Part shown: positions 17,859 to 26,626 of the stretch, piece after piece
Layout: every line of letters starts with the position of its first letter
How positions within the stretch are numbered: position 1 is the stretch's first letter
Source: Hydrogenophaga sp. RAC07
GTDB lineage: Bacteria > Pseudomonadota > Gammaproteobacteria > Burkholderiales > Burkholderiaceae_C
Direction of reading: 5' to 3'
Assembly: GCF_001713375.1 (NCBI RefSeq)
Contig: NZ_CP016449.1
Span: 4,321,501-4,385,500, forward strand
DNA: 64,000 bases
Position numbers and translations under genes: made by a program
The notes under the pieces: generated by a model
What the model was told of the DNA's origin: nothing
Databases searched by the model: none
What the model saw: only the letters and a program-made list of their open reading frames with translations

Positions 17859-19141
17859 GCCAACACCTCGCGCGCGTCGCTGATGTACCCGCGCAAGGCT
17901 GAGGCCGCCACGGTGTAGGGCGAAGCGAGGTACACGTTGACGCTGGCCGGACCCATGCGGCCCTTGAAGTTGCGGGCCGTGCTGGAGATGACGGTGGCGC
18001 CTTCGGGAAACGTGGCGCCGTAACCCGCGCACGCGCCGCAGCTGTTGGGCAGCAAGGTCGCCCCGGCGTCCAGCAAGACCTGCATCACACCCTCGGTCTC
18101 GGCCTGCGCTTGTTCGCGCGCGCTGGCCGGCGCCACCAGCAGTTGAACGCCGGCGGCCACGCGCCGGCCCTGGAGCACCGAGGCCGCGGCCCGCAGGTCT
18201 TGCAGCTTGGCACCGGTGCAGGCGCCGATGTAAGCGATGCCGGGTTTCACGTCGGCAAACTCGGCCACGTCTCGGGTGTTGGCCGGGCTGTGCGGCGCGG
18301 CCACCTGCGGGCTCAGTGCCGAGGCGTCAAAGCCGTGCTGCTCGAACGCCGCGTCTTCGTCGGTGAACCATTGCTCAGCGCCTTCCAGTTGCGCCGCCGG
18401 CACACCCACCGACTGCAGCCAGTCCCGGGTGGTGTCGTCGGCGGCGATCAGGCCGGCCTGCGCGCCCAGCTCGGCGCTCATGTTGGACAGGGTCATGCGC
18501 TCGGCCATGGACAAGGCTTGCACGCCGCTGCCGGCAAACTCCACTGCCTGGTACTGGCCGCCGTTCATGCCCAGGCGGGCAATGGTGTGCAGCATCATGT
18601 CCTTGGCCGCCACACCCGGCTGCAAGCGGCCCGACCAGTGCATGCGCAAGGTGCGCGGCACCTGCACCCAGATCTGACCCGTCACGCACACACCCAACAT
18701 CTCGGTGGCGCCGATGCCGAACATGTAGCTGCCAAACGCACCCCCGGTGGGCGAATGCGAGTCACCGCCCACGCCGAACATGCCGGGGCGCAGGTGGCCG
18801 CGCTCGGGCAGCACCACATGGCAGATGCCTTCACTGTCGATCACGTGGGGCAGCTTCCACTGGCGGGCGGTGTCGCGCGTGAACTGCACGATCTTCTGCG
18901 CGTCGGCGTCCTTCGCCGGCACGTAGTGGTCGAGCACCAGCACCACCTTGTTCGTGTCCCAGATGGAGGCGCCGAGCTCGTCGAGCATGGGCTTGAGTCG
19001 CCGCGGGCCGGACGAGTCGTGGAACATGGCGAGATCCACCTCGCAGGTGACCACCTCACCCACGGAGACCTGGCTGCGGCCGGCGGCACGGGCGATGAGT
19101 TTTTGGGCCAGGGTCTGAGGCGGCAGGTTGGGCATGCTCAT
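17855..19141 (-). CDS. aconitase-family hydratase, large (LeuC-like) subunit
   Basis: 428 residues, the iron-sulfur subunit. Cluster cysteines are visible in IGACTGAKLQDL and in LPNSCGACAGYGATF, the latter giving the CxxC pair. Other signatures are GDSHSPTGGAFGSYMFGIGATE and HVVLPERGHLRPGM. At about 430 residues it belongs to the shorter LeuC2/homoaconitase/DmdA-like group rather than the ~470-residue LeuC1. It catalyses reversible water addition to an unsaturated di- or tricarboxylate. It starts 6 bp after livF and overlaps the small-subunit gene by 4 bp. Dimethylmaleate hydratase (DmdAB) is the closest functional parallel, given the lyase at the operon end. Confidence 0.87.
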   Translation of the reverse strand: MSMPNLPPQTLAQKLIARAAGRSQVSVGEVVTCEVDLAMFHDSSGPRRLKPMLDELGASIWDTNKVVLVLDHYVPAKDADAQKIVQFTRDTARQWKLPHVIDSEGICHVVLPERGHLRPGMFGVGGDSHSPTGGAFGSYMFGIGATEMLGVCVTGQIWVQVPRTLRMHWSGRLQPGVAAKDMMLHTIARLGMNGGQYQAVEFAGSGVQALSMAERMTLSNMSAELGAQAGLIAADDTTRDWLQSVGVPAAQLEGAEQWFTDEDAAFEQHGFDASALSPQVAAPHSPANTRDVAEFADVKPGIAYIGACTGAKLQDLRAAASVLQGRRVAAGVQLLVAPASAREQAQAETEGVMQVLLDAGATLLPNSCGACAGYGATFPEGATVISSTARNFKGRMGPASVNVYLASPYTVAASALRGYISDAREVLA

Positions 19142-19147
19142 GGCGCC

Positions 19148-19858
19148 TCACATGCCCAGATAGGCTTTGCGCAAGGTGTCGCTGGCCAGCAGCTCGGCCG
19201 GGGTGCCGGTGAAGCGGATGTGGCCGTTCTCCATCACGTAGGCGCGGTCGGCGATGTCGAGCGACTGCCCCACGTTCTGCTCGACCAGCAACACCGCCAG
19301 GCCACCGCTGCGCAGCTGCGAGATCAGGCCGAACATTTCTTCGACAAGCAGCGGCGACAGACCCAGCGAAGGCTCGTCGAGGATCAGCAAACGCGGCTCG
19401 GCCATGAGGCCCCGACCGATGGCCAGCATCTGCTGCTCGCCTCCGCTGAGCGTGCCGGCCAGCTGGGCCACCCGTTCTTTCAGGCGGGGGAAGGTGTCGT
19501 ACACCTTCTCCAGGTTCTGCACGCGGCGCTCGCGGCCGCGGGTGAACGCGCCCAGCTCCAGGTTTTCGTGCACGCTGAGGTTGGGAAACACCTTGCGACC
19601 CTCGGGCACCTGGATCAGGCCGTGCGTGACCACCTTCTGGTAGTGCAGGCCGGTGATGTCGTTGCCGTCGAACTGCACCCGTCCAGCCCGGGTGTTCACC
19701 AGGCCGCTGAGGGTGAGGTTGAGCGTGGTCTTGCCGGCGCCGTTGCTGCCCAGCAGGGCCACGGTCTCGCCGGGCATCACATGCAGGTCCACACCGCGCA
19801 GGACTTCGATCGCACCGTAGCCCGACTTGAGCCCCTGCACATTCAACAAAGCGGTCAT
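19148..19858 (-). CDS. livF: branched-chain amino-acid type ABC transporter, ATPase LivF
   Basis: 236 residues with Walker A LLGSNGAGKTTLN, signature LSGGEQQM, Walker B LLILDEPSLGLSP and the LivF-typical IQVPEGRKVFPNLSV. It powers import through LivHM together with LivG. The ATG at 19858 overlaps the LivG stop by 4 bp. HAAT-family importers move amino acids, amides, urea, aromatic acids and other small acids, so the family alone does not fix the substrate. Confidence 0.93.
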   Translation of the reverse strand: MTALLNVQGLKSGYGAIEVLRGVDLHVMPGETVALLGSNGAGKTTLNLTLSGLVNTRAGRVQFDGNDITGLHYQKVVTHGLIQVPEGRKVFPNLSVHENLELGAFTRGRERRVQNLEKVYDTFPRLKERVAQLAGTLSGGEQQMLAIGRGLMAEPRLLILDEPSLGLSPLLVEEMFGLISQLRSGGLAVLLVEQNVGQSLDIADRAYVMENGHIRFTGTPAELLASDTLRKAYLGM

Positions 19859-20631
19859 GCCTGGGCTTCCTTGTGGGCTGTTGCACTGGCCACACTTTTT
19901 TGCAAACGCTCGGCCGTGCCGTGGCCCAGGTAGGCCTCCACCACCGCGGGGTTGTTCGTCACTTCGGCGGGCGTGCCGTGCGCAATGAGCTGCCCCTGTG
20001 CCAGCACCCACACCTCTTGTGCCAGGCTCATCACGGCCTGCATGACGTGTTCGATCATGAGCACCGTGACACCGCTCTGCGCGATGCCCTGCACCACCGG
20101 GATCATCTCGGCAATCTCTTGCGGGTTCAGGCCCGCCAGCACCTCGTCGAGCAACAACAGGCGCGGCCGGGTGGCCAGGGCACGCGCGAGCTCCAGCCGC
20201 TTGCGCCCGGCCACGGTGAGGTCGCTGGCCAGTTTGTCGAGCTGGGCGGTGAGACCCACCTGCTGCGCCACCGACTCGGCCTGCGCCAGCGCCTGCGCCC
20301 GTCCCGGCACGTGCAGGTGCGCACCCACGGCAATGTTTTCACGCACGGTTTGCGCGGCAAAGGGCTGAACGATCTGGAACGTGCGCGTCATGCCCATGCG
20401 GGCATTGAGGTGCGGTGCCTGGCCGGTGATGTCGCGCCCGGCAAAACTCACGCGCCCGGTGTCGGGTTTGATGAAGCCCGACATCAGCGCAAACAGCGTG
20501 GTCTTGCCCGCCCCGTTGGGGCCGATGAGGGCACTCAGGCGCCCCTCGGTCACCGACAGGCTGACGTTCTGCACCGCCTTGAGGCCGCCAAAGGATTTGC
20601 CGACACCGTCGATCTGCAGCAAGGCGCTCAT
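19855..20631 (-). CDS. livG: branched-chain amino-acid type ABC transporter, ATPase LivG
   Basis: 258 residues. Walker A is LIGPNGAGKTTLF, followed by LivG-type sequence GRDITGQAPHLNARMGMTRT, and LLLLDEVLAGLNPQE forms Walker B. The canonical signature LSGG is replaced by LTVAGRKRLELARAL, an atypical but known variation in LivG-like proteins. It overlaps livM and livF by 4 bp each, so the import module is translated as a coupled unit. Confidence 0.92.
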   Translation of the reverse strand: MSALLQIDGVGKSFGGLKAVQNVSLSVTEGRLSALIGPNGAGKTTLFALMSGFIKPDTGRVSFAGRDITGQAPHLNARMGMTRTFQIVQPFAAQTVRENIAVGAHLHVPGRAQALAQAESVAQQVGLTAQLDKLASDLTVAGRKRLELARALATRPRLLLLDEVLAGLNPQEIAEMIPVVQGIAQSGVTVLMIEHVMQAVMSLAQEVWVLAQGQLIAHGTPAEVTNNPAVVEAYLGHGTAERLQKSVASATAHKEAQA

Positions 20632-21608
20632 GACCGGTCACCGCCAGAAGATTTGCGGCCACGCAGCCACTGCAGGGGCGTGAAGGTGCCCAAGCCGGCA
20701 ATGCCGCGCGGCAGGAACATCACGATGACGATCAGCACCACGCCGTAAATGACCATGTTGATGCCCGGCAGCTGACCAAACAGGTTGCGCGTGAGGTCGG
20801 CCAGGATGTGCAGACCCACGGCGCCCAAGAGCGGACCCCACAGCGTGCCCAGACCACCCACGATGGCGCCCACCAGCGCCTCGACCGAGGTGTGTGACCC
20901 AAATGCAATCGACGGATCGATGTACTGGAACACCTGCACATAAAACGCGCCGCCTGCGCCCATGAGGCCGCCCGAGATGATGGTGGCCACCAGCTTCACG
21001 CTGAACGGGTTCACGCCGATGGCGCGCGCGGCGTCTTCGTTGTCGCGCACCGCCTGCAGATAAGCGCCAAAACGGGAATGGCGCAGCCAGGCGGTGATGC
21101 ACAGCGCAAGGGTGACCAGCGCCAGCATGAGCCAGATGAAACCCGAGCGGTTCACGAACTGCATGTTGGCGGTGGAAGCGTTGAGCGGCAGCATCAGACC
21201 TACGCCCGCGCCGGTGAACGGAACCGAGGTGGCCAGGATGCGGAATACCTCGGCGAAGGCCAGTGTGACCAGTGCGAAATACGACCCCTTGAGGCCATAG
21301 CGAAACGACGCTGCGCCCACAAAGGCGCCCACTGCGGCGGCAAACGCCATGGCCAGCGGCAGGGCCACCCAGGGGCTCAGGCCCCACTGCATCTGGGCGA
21401 TGGCCTGCACATAGGCACCTGTACCGAAGAACAACGCATGGCCAAACGAGAACTGGCCACCAAAACCACCCAGCACGTTCCAGGCTTGAGAAAGCAGGCA
21501 GGCGTAAAGCGCGGTCATGACGAAGTTGAGGATCACGCCCGACTCGGTGAAGAAAGGCACCGCGCCGACCAGCAGCACGAACAGCGCAATGTTGCGAACG
21601 TCTTTCAT
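20628..21608 (-). CDS. livM: branched-chain amino-acid type ABC transporter permease LivM
   Basis: 326 residues with about nine to ten hydrophobic segments. LivM-family hallmarks include LGGFGGQFSFGHALFFGTGAY and the cytoplasmic coupling loop DNEDAARAIGVNPFSVKL. The ATG at 21608 overlaps the livH stop by 4 bp. It forms the inner-membrane channel with LivH. Confidence 0.93.
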   Translation of the reverse strand: MKDVRNIALFVLLVGAVPFFTESGVILNFVMTALYACLLSQAWNVLGGFGGQFSFGHALFFGTGAYVQAIAQMQWGLSPWVALPLAMAFAAAVGAFVGAASFRYGLKGSYFALVTLAFAEVFRILATSVPFTGAGVGLMLPLNASTANMQFVNRSGFIWLMLALVTLALCITAWLRHSRFGAYLQAVRDNEDAARAIGVNPFSVKLVATIISGGLMGAGGAFYVQVFQYIDPSIAFGSHTSVEALVGAIVGGLGTLWGPLLGAVGLHILADLTRNLFGQLPGINMVIYGVVLIVIVMFLPRGIAGLGTFTPLQWLRGRKSSGGDRS

Positions 21609-22477
21609 GCCTTGGCTCCAAAAAGTCCTTGGGGCCTGAGCATGAGCACCGCAATGAAGAGGACAAAAATGCCGACCTGGCCCAGCGACTCGCCGAGCAG
21701 CAAGCCGCCGACCGACTCCACCACACCGATCAGCAGCCCACCGAGCAGGGCGCCGGCAAAACTGCCCATTCCGCCCAGCACCACGATGGTGAAGGCCACC
21801 AGCACAAAACCGTTGCCGACCGTCGGGTTGACGTAGTAAGCCGGTATGAGGAAACAGGCCGCGGCGCCCAGACTGGCCAGCCCCAGACCAAAACACATGG
21901 CGTACACATGGTCGACGTCGATGCCCATGAGGCGCGCGCCCTGCTTCTCCTTGGACACCGCGCGGATGGCGCGACCCAGATCGGTTTTCTGAACGATCAG
22001 CAGCAACACCGCCGACACCACCAGCGCGCCACCAAACGCCACCAGCTTGGGCAGCGCGAGGAACGCGGGGCCAATCTCCACCGTCGTCAGCGTGTATGCG
22101 GTCTCGATGGTGCGGGTGTCCGACTTGAAGAACAGCAGGGCCAGGTTCTCCAGCACGATGGACACGCCCAGTGTGACCAGCAGGATGTTCTCATCCCGGC
22201 CGTGGCTGGCGCGGTTGATCACGCCGCGTTGCAGCGCGTAGCCGAGCACGAACATGGCGGGCACCATGATCGGCAGGGCGAGGTAGGGGTCCACCCCGAG
22301 CTTTTCCTTGAGCATGTACACGCCATACAGCGCCACCATCAAGGCCGCGCCGTGCGCGAAATTGATGATGTGCAGCACGCCGTAAATCAACGTCAAACCC
22401 AGCGCAATCAGCGCATACACGGCACCGGTGGTGATGCCGTTGAGCACCGACGGAAACAGGATGTTCATGTCGAGCAT
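21605..22477 (-). CDS. livH: branched-chain amino-acid type ABC transporter permease LivH
   Basis: 290 residues with about eight membrane segments. Family motifs are NGITTGAVYALIALGLTLIYGVLHIINFAHG near the start and the coupling segment RAVSKEKQGARLMGIDVDHV. Sixteen bases separate it from the upstream binding-protein gene. It is the channel partner of LivM. Confidence 0.93.
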   Translation of the reverse strand: MLDMNILFPSVLNGITTGAVYALIALGLTLIYGVLHIINFAHGAALMVALYGVYMLKEKLGVDPYLALPIMVPAMFVLGYALQRGVINRASHGRDENILLVTLGVSIVLENLALLFFKSDTRTIETAYTLTTVEIGPAFLALPKLVAFGGALVVSAVLLLIVQKTDLGRAIRAVSKEKQGARLMGIDVDHVYAMCFGLGLASLGAAACFLIPAYYVNPTVGNGFVLVAFTIVVLGGMGSFAGALLGGLLIGVVESVGGLLLGESLGQVGIFVLFIAVLMLRPQGLFGAKA

Positions 22478-22493
22478 CGGGGGGCCCTGGCGA

Positions 22494-23696
22494 TCAGGCC
22501 TTGAGCGGGAAGATCGGTTCCACTTCGCGGAACTCGCGCGGCACGATGACCTTGATGTCGCCCTTCTGAACCTGCGTCATCAACGGACGCGCGCCCGTGT
22601 TCTGACCATTGACGAACTGCGTCGGGCCGTACGGCATGATGTGGTCGGAGAACTTGCTGGCGGTCAGTGCGTCGATGATGGCGGCGCGATCGGACGACTT
22701 GGCGCGCTCGATGGCATCGGCCAGCAGCTTCATGGCCGTGTAGGTCATGAACACCTCGTAGCTGAAGAACTGGCCCTGCGCTTCAACGCGCTTGCGCAGG
22801 TCGGCCGAGCGCTTGTCTTTCGGGTTGAACCAGTGGTTGCAGTCGATGATGCCGTTGGCCGCGTCCGGAAATTCCTTGACGAACTTGTAGCTCGACGCAG
22901 CGCCTCCGAGCACCGAATAGATCGCCTTGGGCGTGATCTTTTGCTGCTGCAGTGTGCGCACCAGCAAGGCGTATTCGTTGTAGTAGTTGGCCGGGATCAG
23001 GATGTCGGGATTGACCTGCCGGATGCGCAGCGCGATGTTGTTGAAGTCGCGCGTGGGGTTGGCGTGCTTGATGATCTCTTTCACTTCGTAGCCATAACCT
23101 GGCAGCTCGGAAGCCAGCAGGTTGGCGGTGCCGGTGCCGAACAGCGACTCTTCGTGCACGATCATCACGGTGCGCGCGGGCTTGCCTGCGGCGGTGTTCA
23201 GCGCGTGCAGGCTGGCCACGGCCGTCTGCGCACACATCTTGTAGCCCGGGCCGAAGCGGAAGGTGTTTTTCAGGCCGCGCTCGACGATCTGGTCGGCCAC
23301 GCCCACGTCCACCACATGCGGCAGGTTGTACTTGGCGGCCGCCTGCGTGGTGGCCAGGCAGATGGCCGACGCAAAGGCGCCCACCACGGCACTCACGCCG
23401 GCTTCGTTCATCTTCTCGATCTCGGCTGTGCCGGCTTGCGGGTTCGACTGCGCGTCGCCCAGCATGGCTTCGATCTTGGCGCCGCCGAGCGACTTGATGC
23501 CGCCCGCGTTGTTGATGTCCTCGATGGCCAGCATCGCGCCCAGGCGACACTGCTGACCCGAATAGGCTAGGGCCCCCGTGACAGGGTGCAACACACCAAT
23601 CTTGATAGGCCTGGGCTGTGCCCCGGCGACCAGAGGGAACGCGAGTGCCGAGGCCGCGGCAGCGGACTGGCTCATGAAGTTGCGACGTGTGGTCAT
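22494..23696 (-). CDS. periplasmic substrate-binding protein of the Liv-type ABC importer
   Basis: 400 residues, type-I periplasmic binding protein (LivJ/AmiC/UrtA-like). The N-terminus TTRRNFMSQSAAAASALAF carries a twin-arginine type export signal, cleaved near AGA-Q. The mature part begins with IKIGVLHPVTGALAYSGQQ. The start at 23696 has AAGGA upstream at a good distance; reading further upstream gives no signal peptide. Its sequence is not specific enough to name the ligand. UrtA-, amide- and dicarboxylate-binding relatives are all possible. It follows the regulator gene by 20 bp. Confidence 0.9.
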   Translation of the reverse strand: MTTRRNFMSQSAAAASALAFPLVAGAQPRPIKIGVLHPVTGALAYSGQQCRLGAMLAIEDINNAGGIKSLGGAKIEAMLGDAQSNPQAGTAEIEKMNEAGVSAVVGAFASAICLATTQAAAKYNLPHVVDVGVADQIVERGLKNTFRFGPGYKMCAQTAVASLHALNTAAGKPARTVMIVHEESLFGTGTANLLASELPGYGYEVKEIIKHANPTRDFNNIALRIRQVNPDILIPANYYNEYALLVRTLQQQKITPKAIYSVLGGAASSYKFVKEFPDAANGIIDCNHWFNPKDKRSADLRKRVEAQGQFFSYEVFMTYTAMKLLADAIERAKSSDRAAIIDALTASKFSDHIMPYGPTQFVNGQNTGARPLMTQVQKGDIKVIVPREFREVEPIFPLKA

Positions 23697-23716
23697 CGGT
23701 ACATCCTTTATGAAAG

Positions 23717-24520
23717 TCAATGAAAGTTGGCAGACAGCTCTCGGCTTACCCACACTTTGGCGTCAATGTCGCCAACACGGGATAACTGCATCTGGTACTC
23801 GTACCGGTCTGGTCGGTACAGCCCATGCAGCCATTGGACGGGACGTTCGTCCTCGTCGTAAATTAAACGCCGCACCGCCAGCAAGGCCGATCCGACGGAT
23901 ACATCGAGGTGCCGGGCCATGCTGACATCGGCCAGGCGCGCCGAAATGGTCTGCTCGGCCCTACCCACCTTCACGCCCGACTCTTCCAGCAGCACCAGAA
24001 TGGGTTTTTGTGCCAGCTCGCGCTTGCCGAAGCTTGATGAAATCGCGTCGGGTACCCAGGTGGTGATGTGCGACAAAGGCCCATCGGAGGTGCTGCGCAC
24101 GCGCGCGGCTTTCTGCACCAGGTCGCCGCGCTGCAGCCTCAGAGCCTCGGTCACATCCGCCGGAGCCCGCATGCGCTCCACCGACAGCACCTTGACCTTG
24201 GTGCGCATGCCCATCGCCACCAGATTTTCCAGCAGCCCCGTCAAACGCACCTGCTTGCCCGAAGCCAGGGTCGAGGCCTGCATGTGGGCCTCCTGCCCGT
24301 GGGCCACGACAGGTCGAGTGCCACGCCCAGGCTCACGCAAGATCAAACCTTCTGCTGCCAGTTGCAGCAATGCCCGTCGCACCGTGACACGAGCCACGCT
24401 GAACTGTTCCATCAAGGCCAGCTCCCCCGGCAAGCCGGTTTCAAACTGACCATCGCGCAACTGTTGGCGCAACACCAAGTAGATCTGGTGGTACTTGGGC
24501 AGGGGCAGTTGTGTGTCCAT
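23717..24520 (-). CDS. GntR-family regulator (HutC/UTRA type), first gene of the catabolic operon
   Basis: 267 residues. The N-terminal winged helix (PLPKYHQIYLVLRQQLRDGQ and MEQFSVARVTVRRALLQLAAEGLILREPGRGT) is followed by a C-terminal UTRA ligand domain (VRSTSDGPLSHITTWVPD, EQTISARLADVSMARHLDV). HutC-type members usually repress a catabolic operon until a pathway metabolite binds. It is transcribed in the same direction as the twelve genes behind it and is separated from the binding-protein gene by 20 bp. A strong inverted repeat lies 22-66 bp upstream of its ATG, suggesting that it controls its own operon. Confidence 0.9.
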   Translation of the reverse strand: MDTQLPLPKYHQIYLVLRQQLRDGQFETGLPGELALMEQFSVARVTVRRALLQLAAEGLILREPGRGTRPVVAHGQEAHMQASTLASGKQVRLTGLLENLVAMGMRTKVKVLSVERMRAPADVTEALRLQRGDLVQKAARVRSTSDGPLSHITTWVPDAISSSFGKRELAQKPILVLLEESGVKVGRAEQTISARLADVSMARHLDVSVGSALLAVRRLIYDEDERPVQWLHGLYRPDRYEYQMQLSRVGDIDAKVWVSRELSANFH

Positions 24521-24542
24521 GTCGCTATCGTGATGTAGCCAG

Positions 24543-24586
24543 AATGTCCCGTCAATAGAACATTCAAGTCTTATTGATGGGACATT
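24543..24586. promoter_or_regulatory. inverted-repeat operator candidate upstream of the GntR-led operon
   Basis: Arms of 15 bp, AATGTCCCGTCAATA (24543-24557) and TATTGATGGGACATT (24572-24586), match as inverted repeats at 14 of 15 positions around a 14-bp spacer. It sits just upstream of the regulator start and overlaps the place where the operon promoter must lie. It is the strongest inverted repeat in this interval, and GntR proteins bind such sites as dimers. Confidence 0.6.
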
Positions 24587-24673
24587 TGATTGGTGATTTC
24601 CACAGAGTGCCGCCGATCTCGGTTTCGATTCGGTAGACATGCGCACTCGATTGGCAAGGGAAGTCCACCACGC

Positions 24674-24898
24674 ACCAGCGCCGCCTACGTCGGTGCCAAG
24701 TCGGCGGTGATGAGCTATGCCAAGGCGTTCGCCCGTGAAGCGGCCCACATGAGGATCACCGCCAAAGTGGTTGTCCCGGGCCTCATCGACACCGAGATGC
24801 TGCGGAGCACCTTCACCAGCAGCGGGGCTCTGACCGCTGCGGCCCAGAACATTCCACTGGATCGAATCAGTAAGGTAGACGACTTGGCCGCAGCTGTG
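24674..24898 (+). pseudogene. remnant of a short-chain dehydrogenase/reductase gene
   Basis: An open stretch reads TSAAYVGAKSAVMSYAKAF and continues to VVVPGLIDTEMLRS. These are the YxxxK active site and PG/T motifs of the C-terminal half of an SDR. The Rossmann N-terminus (TGxxxGIG) is missing upstream, where the operator region of the neighbouring operon lies. After about 24898 the frame continues but no longer resembles an SDR; 24960-25080 has a faint TPR-like helix (AHGKWAEAEKVYRECL). This is best read as debris at the edge of an inserted region. Confidence 0.6.
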
Positions 24899-25276
24899 GA
24901 CGGTCGAGAAGGCTTTGTAATCGGTCGCGGCTTGGCGACGCAGTTCGGCACGCCCCAAGCGCAACGCGGCGTGTCAGTTTCGCTCGCCATCGTTGGCGCG
25001 AAAGCGCAGGCGCACGGCAAGTGGGCCGAAGCGGAGAAGGTCTACCGAGAATGCCTATCGATCAGCACCGACCTTGCGTCATTGCTGCAAGAGCGCGCAA
25101 GCCTTTGCCCAGGGCAGATGTCGGCTCTCGCAGTATTGTGTTGAAAAACTCGAGCGCCGCCGTCTAAGTCGGCATGACAAAAAAATCGACCTCATAGAAC
25201 GGCCCAGGATCACCGATCTCACTCAAGGCAAGGGGTGACTTACCCCCGAAAAGGTGCTGAAAATTTGCCAAGGGAG

Positions 25277-25509
25277 TGAACCGCCCCCGCTTTCGTCGGG
25301 GCAAGTTGGTCTAAGTCAGGCAAAGATTGCGCCCTGATCGTCAAAATGAACGGCAGAGTCTTCACGCCGGAAATCCAGTTGCAAAAACTTTGGCAGCGAG
25401 GTAGGCCAGTCTCATCAACTCTGACCTGATCCGGGCCAGGCCTATGGCACGAGGTCTTGCAAGTCCTTGATTTCTAGAATGCGCCATAGCAATTACTGTG
25501 GCGCCCTAC
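25277..25509 (+). repeat. left 233-bp terminal inverted repeat
   Basis: Begins TGAACCGCCCCCGCTTTCGT and ends TGTGGCGCCCTAC. A 31-bp core around 25405-25435 (GCCAGTCTCATCAACTCTGA and its flanks) is identical in the right copy. It is about 82% identical to the reverse complement of the right copy without gaps. Confidence 0.75.
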
Positions 25510-25838
25510 GGGACTGAGGGGAATTAAAGATGACTGGACGCATGGTGCAAGCAAATCAATAGTAGTCCAGCAAATTCTTCCACTTGCCAGAGGTCATGTT
25601 TGGTGATTCCCTGGATTTTCTACTAGATGCTTGAAGAGAAAGCTGGACTTTCTCCGTTGCACATATTTCTTGCGTCTCCATGCAGGATGCTTGTACTTCT
25701 CGCAGGTGCTGAAGGCACCCCGTCAATAGTTCTCCCTGTCGGACACCACACGGCAAATGCGGCGTCTCCAGGCGGGTAAGCGGCACGCGCTAAGCACATT
25801 CCCCAAAGTTGAGGAGGTAACGACGAATGCTTGCAACA

Positions 25839-26058
25839 GTAGGGCGCCAGAGTAGTTGCTCTGTCGCATCCTTGAAATCAAGGACTTACAGGACCCTGTG
25901 CCATAGGGCTCGCCCAGGTCAGGTCAGAGTTGATGAGACTGGCCTATTTCACCGCCAAAGTTCTTACGACTGAGCTTTCGGCGTGAAGACGCGGCCGTCT
26001 ACTTCGGCGATCAGGCCGCAATCTTTGGCTGACATTGACCAGCTGGCCTCCACGAAAC
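25839..26058 (-). repeat. right terminal inverted repeat, inner 220 bp (outer part displaced to 27499-27514 by the IS)
   Basis: Reverse complement of the left repeat. It contains a perfect TCCTTGA/TCAAGGA hairpin (25869-25885). The last bases of the repeat, CCGGGGCGGTTCA in plus orientation, are found on the far side of the insertion sequence. This shows that the IS landed inside the repeat. Confidence 0.75.
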
Positions 26059-26099
26059 TGAACTGACCCCCAGAAGTTGGACGAACTTCAAGGGGTTCC

Positions 26100-26618
26100 A
26101 TGAAGAAGTATCAAACAGAGTTCAAGCTGGAAGTCGTCAAGAGCTTTCTGGCTGGCGAAGGTGGGGCGAAGCTGCTGGCGCGGCGGTGGTCGTTGCCCGA
26201 GGAGAAGGTCCGCACTTGGGTGAGCCACTACCGCCTGCACGGCATCGACGGGCTGCGTCCTAAACGCAGCGCGTACAGTGCTCAGTTCAAGCTGCAGGTG
26301 CTGTCCCATCAGGACCGCGAACAGCTTTCAAGCCGCCAAGTGGCGGCGGTTTACGACATTCGCAATCCAAACCAGGTGGTGGTCTGGCGACGCAAACTCG
26401 ATGAGGGCGGCGTGGAGGCTCTTGGAAGCGGGAAGCAAGGACGCCCCAATATGAAGCCAGAACAACGCTGCCCAGCGCCGCCAGGTCCGGTCATGACAGA
26501 TTCGGCGCAGACCCTGCGTGAAGAGAACACGCGACTGCGCGCGGAGGTGGCGTACCTAAAAAAATTGCAAGCCTTGATCCGGGCGAAGAGATCAGCTGTG
26601 CCGACAAAGCGCGTCTGA
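26100..26618 (+). CDS. IS3-family transposase OrfA (helix-turn-helix protein)
   Basis: 172 residues. It has two helix-turn-helix units (about residues 8-50 and 62-105), with RSAYSAQFKLQVLSHQDREQ typical of IS150-group OrfA. A C-terminal leucine-zipper helix follows (LREENTRLRAEVAYLKKLQAL). It binds the IS ends and regulates transposition. The slippery A AAA AAA codons (Leu-Lys-Lys) near residue 153-155 are where ribosomes can shift to the -1 frame to make the OrfAB transposase. Confidence 0.9.
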   Translation: MKKYQTEFKLEVVKSFLAGEGGAKLLARRWSLPEEKVRTWVSHYRLHGIDGLRPKRSAYSAQFKLQVLSHQDREQLSSRQVAAVYDIRNPNQVVVWRRKLDEGGVEALGSGKQGRPNMKPEQRCPAPPGPVMTDSAQTLREENTRLRAEVAYLKKLQALIRAKRSAVPTKRV

Positions 26619-26626
26619 TTACCGGG

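Noticed and set aside
17355..19141. LeuC/LeuD-like pair as leucine biosynthesis leuCD
   Set aside because: No leuA or leuB nearby, and the genes sit between an importer and a hydantoinase in one coupled operon. A catabolic hydratase role fits better.
25277..25509. Inverted repeats considered as CRISPR or integron attC sites
   Set aside because: Only two inverted copies of 233 bp, no spacers, and no attC core sites or integrase nearby.
25556..25786. 76-codon minus-strand frame in the centre of the inverted-repeat element
   Set aside because: Weak start and no recognisable features. Noted as possible but not called as a gene.
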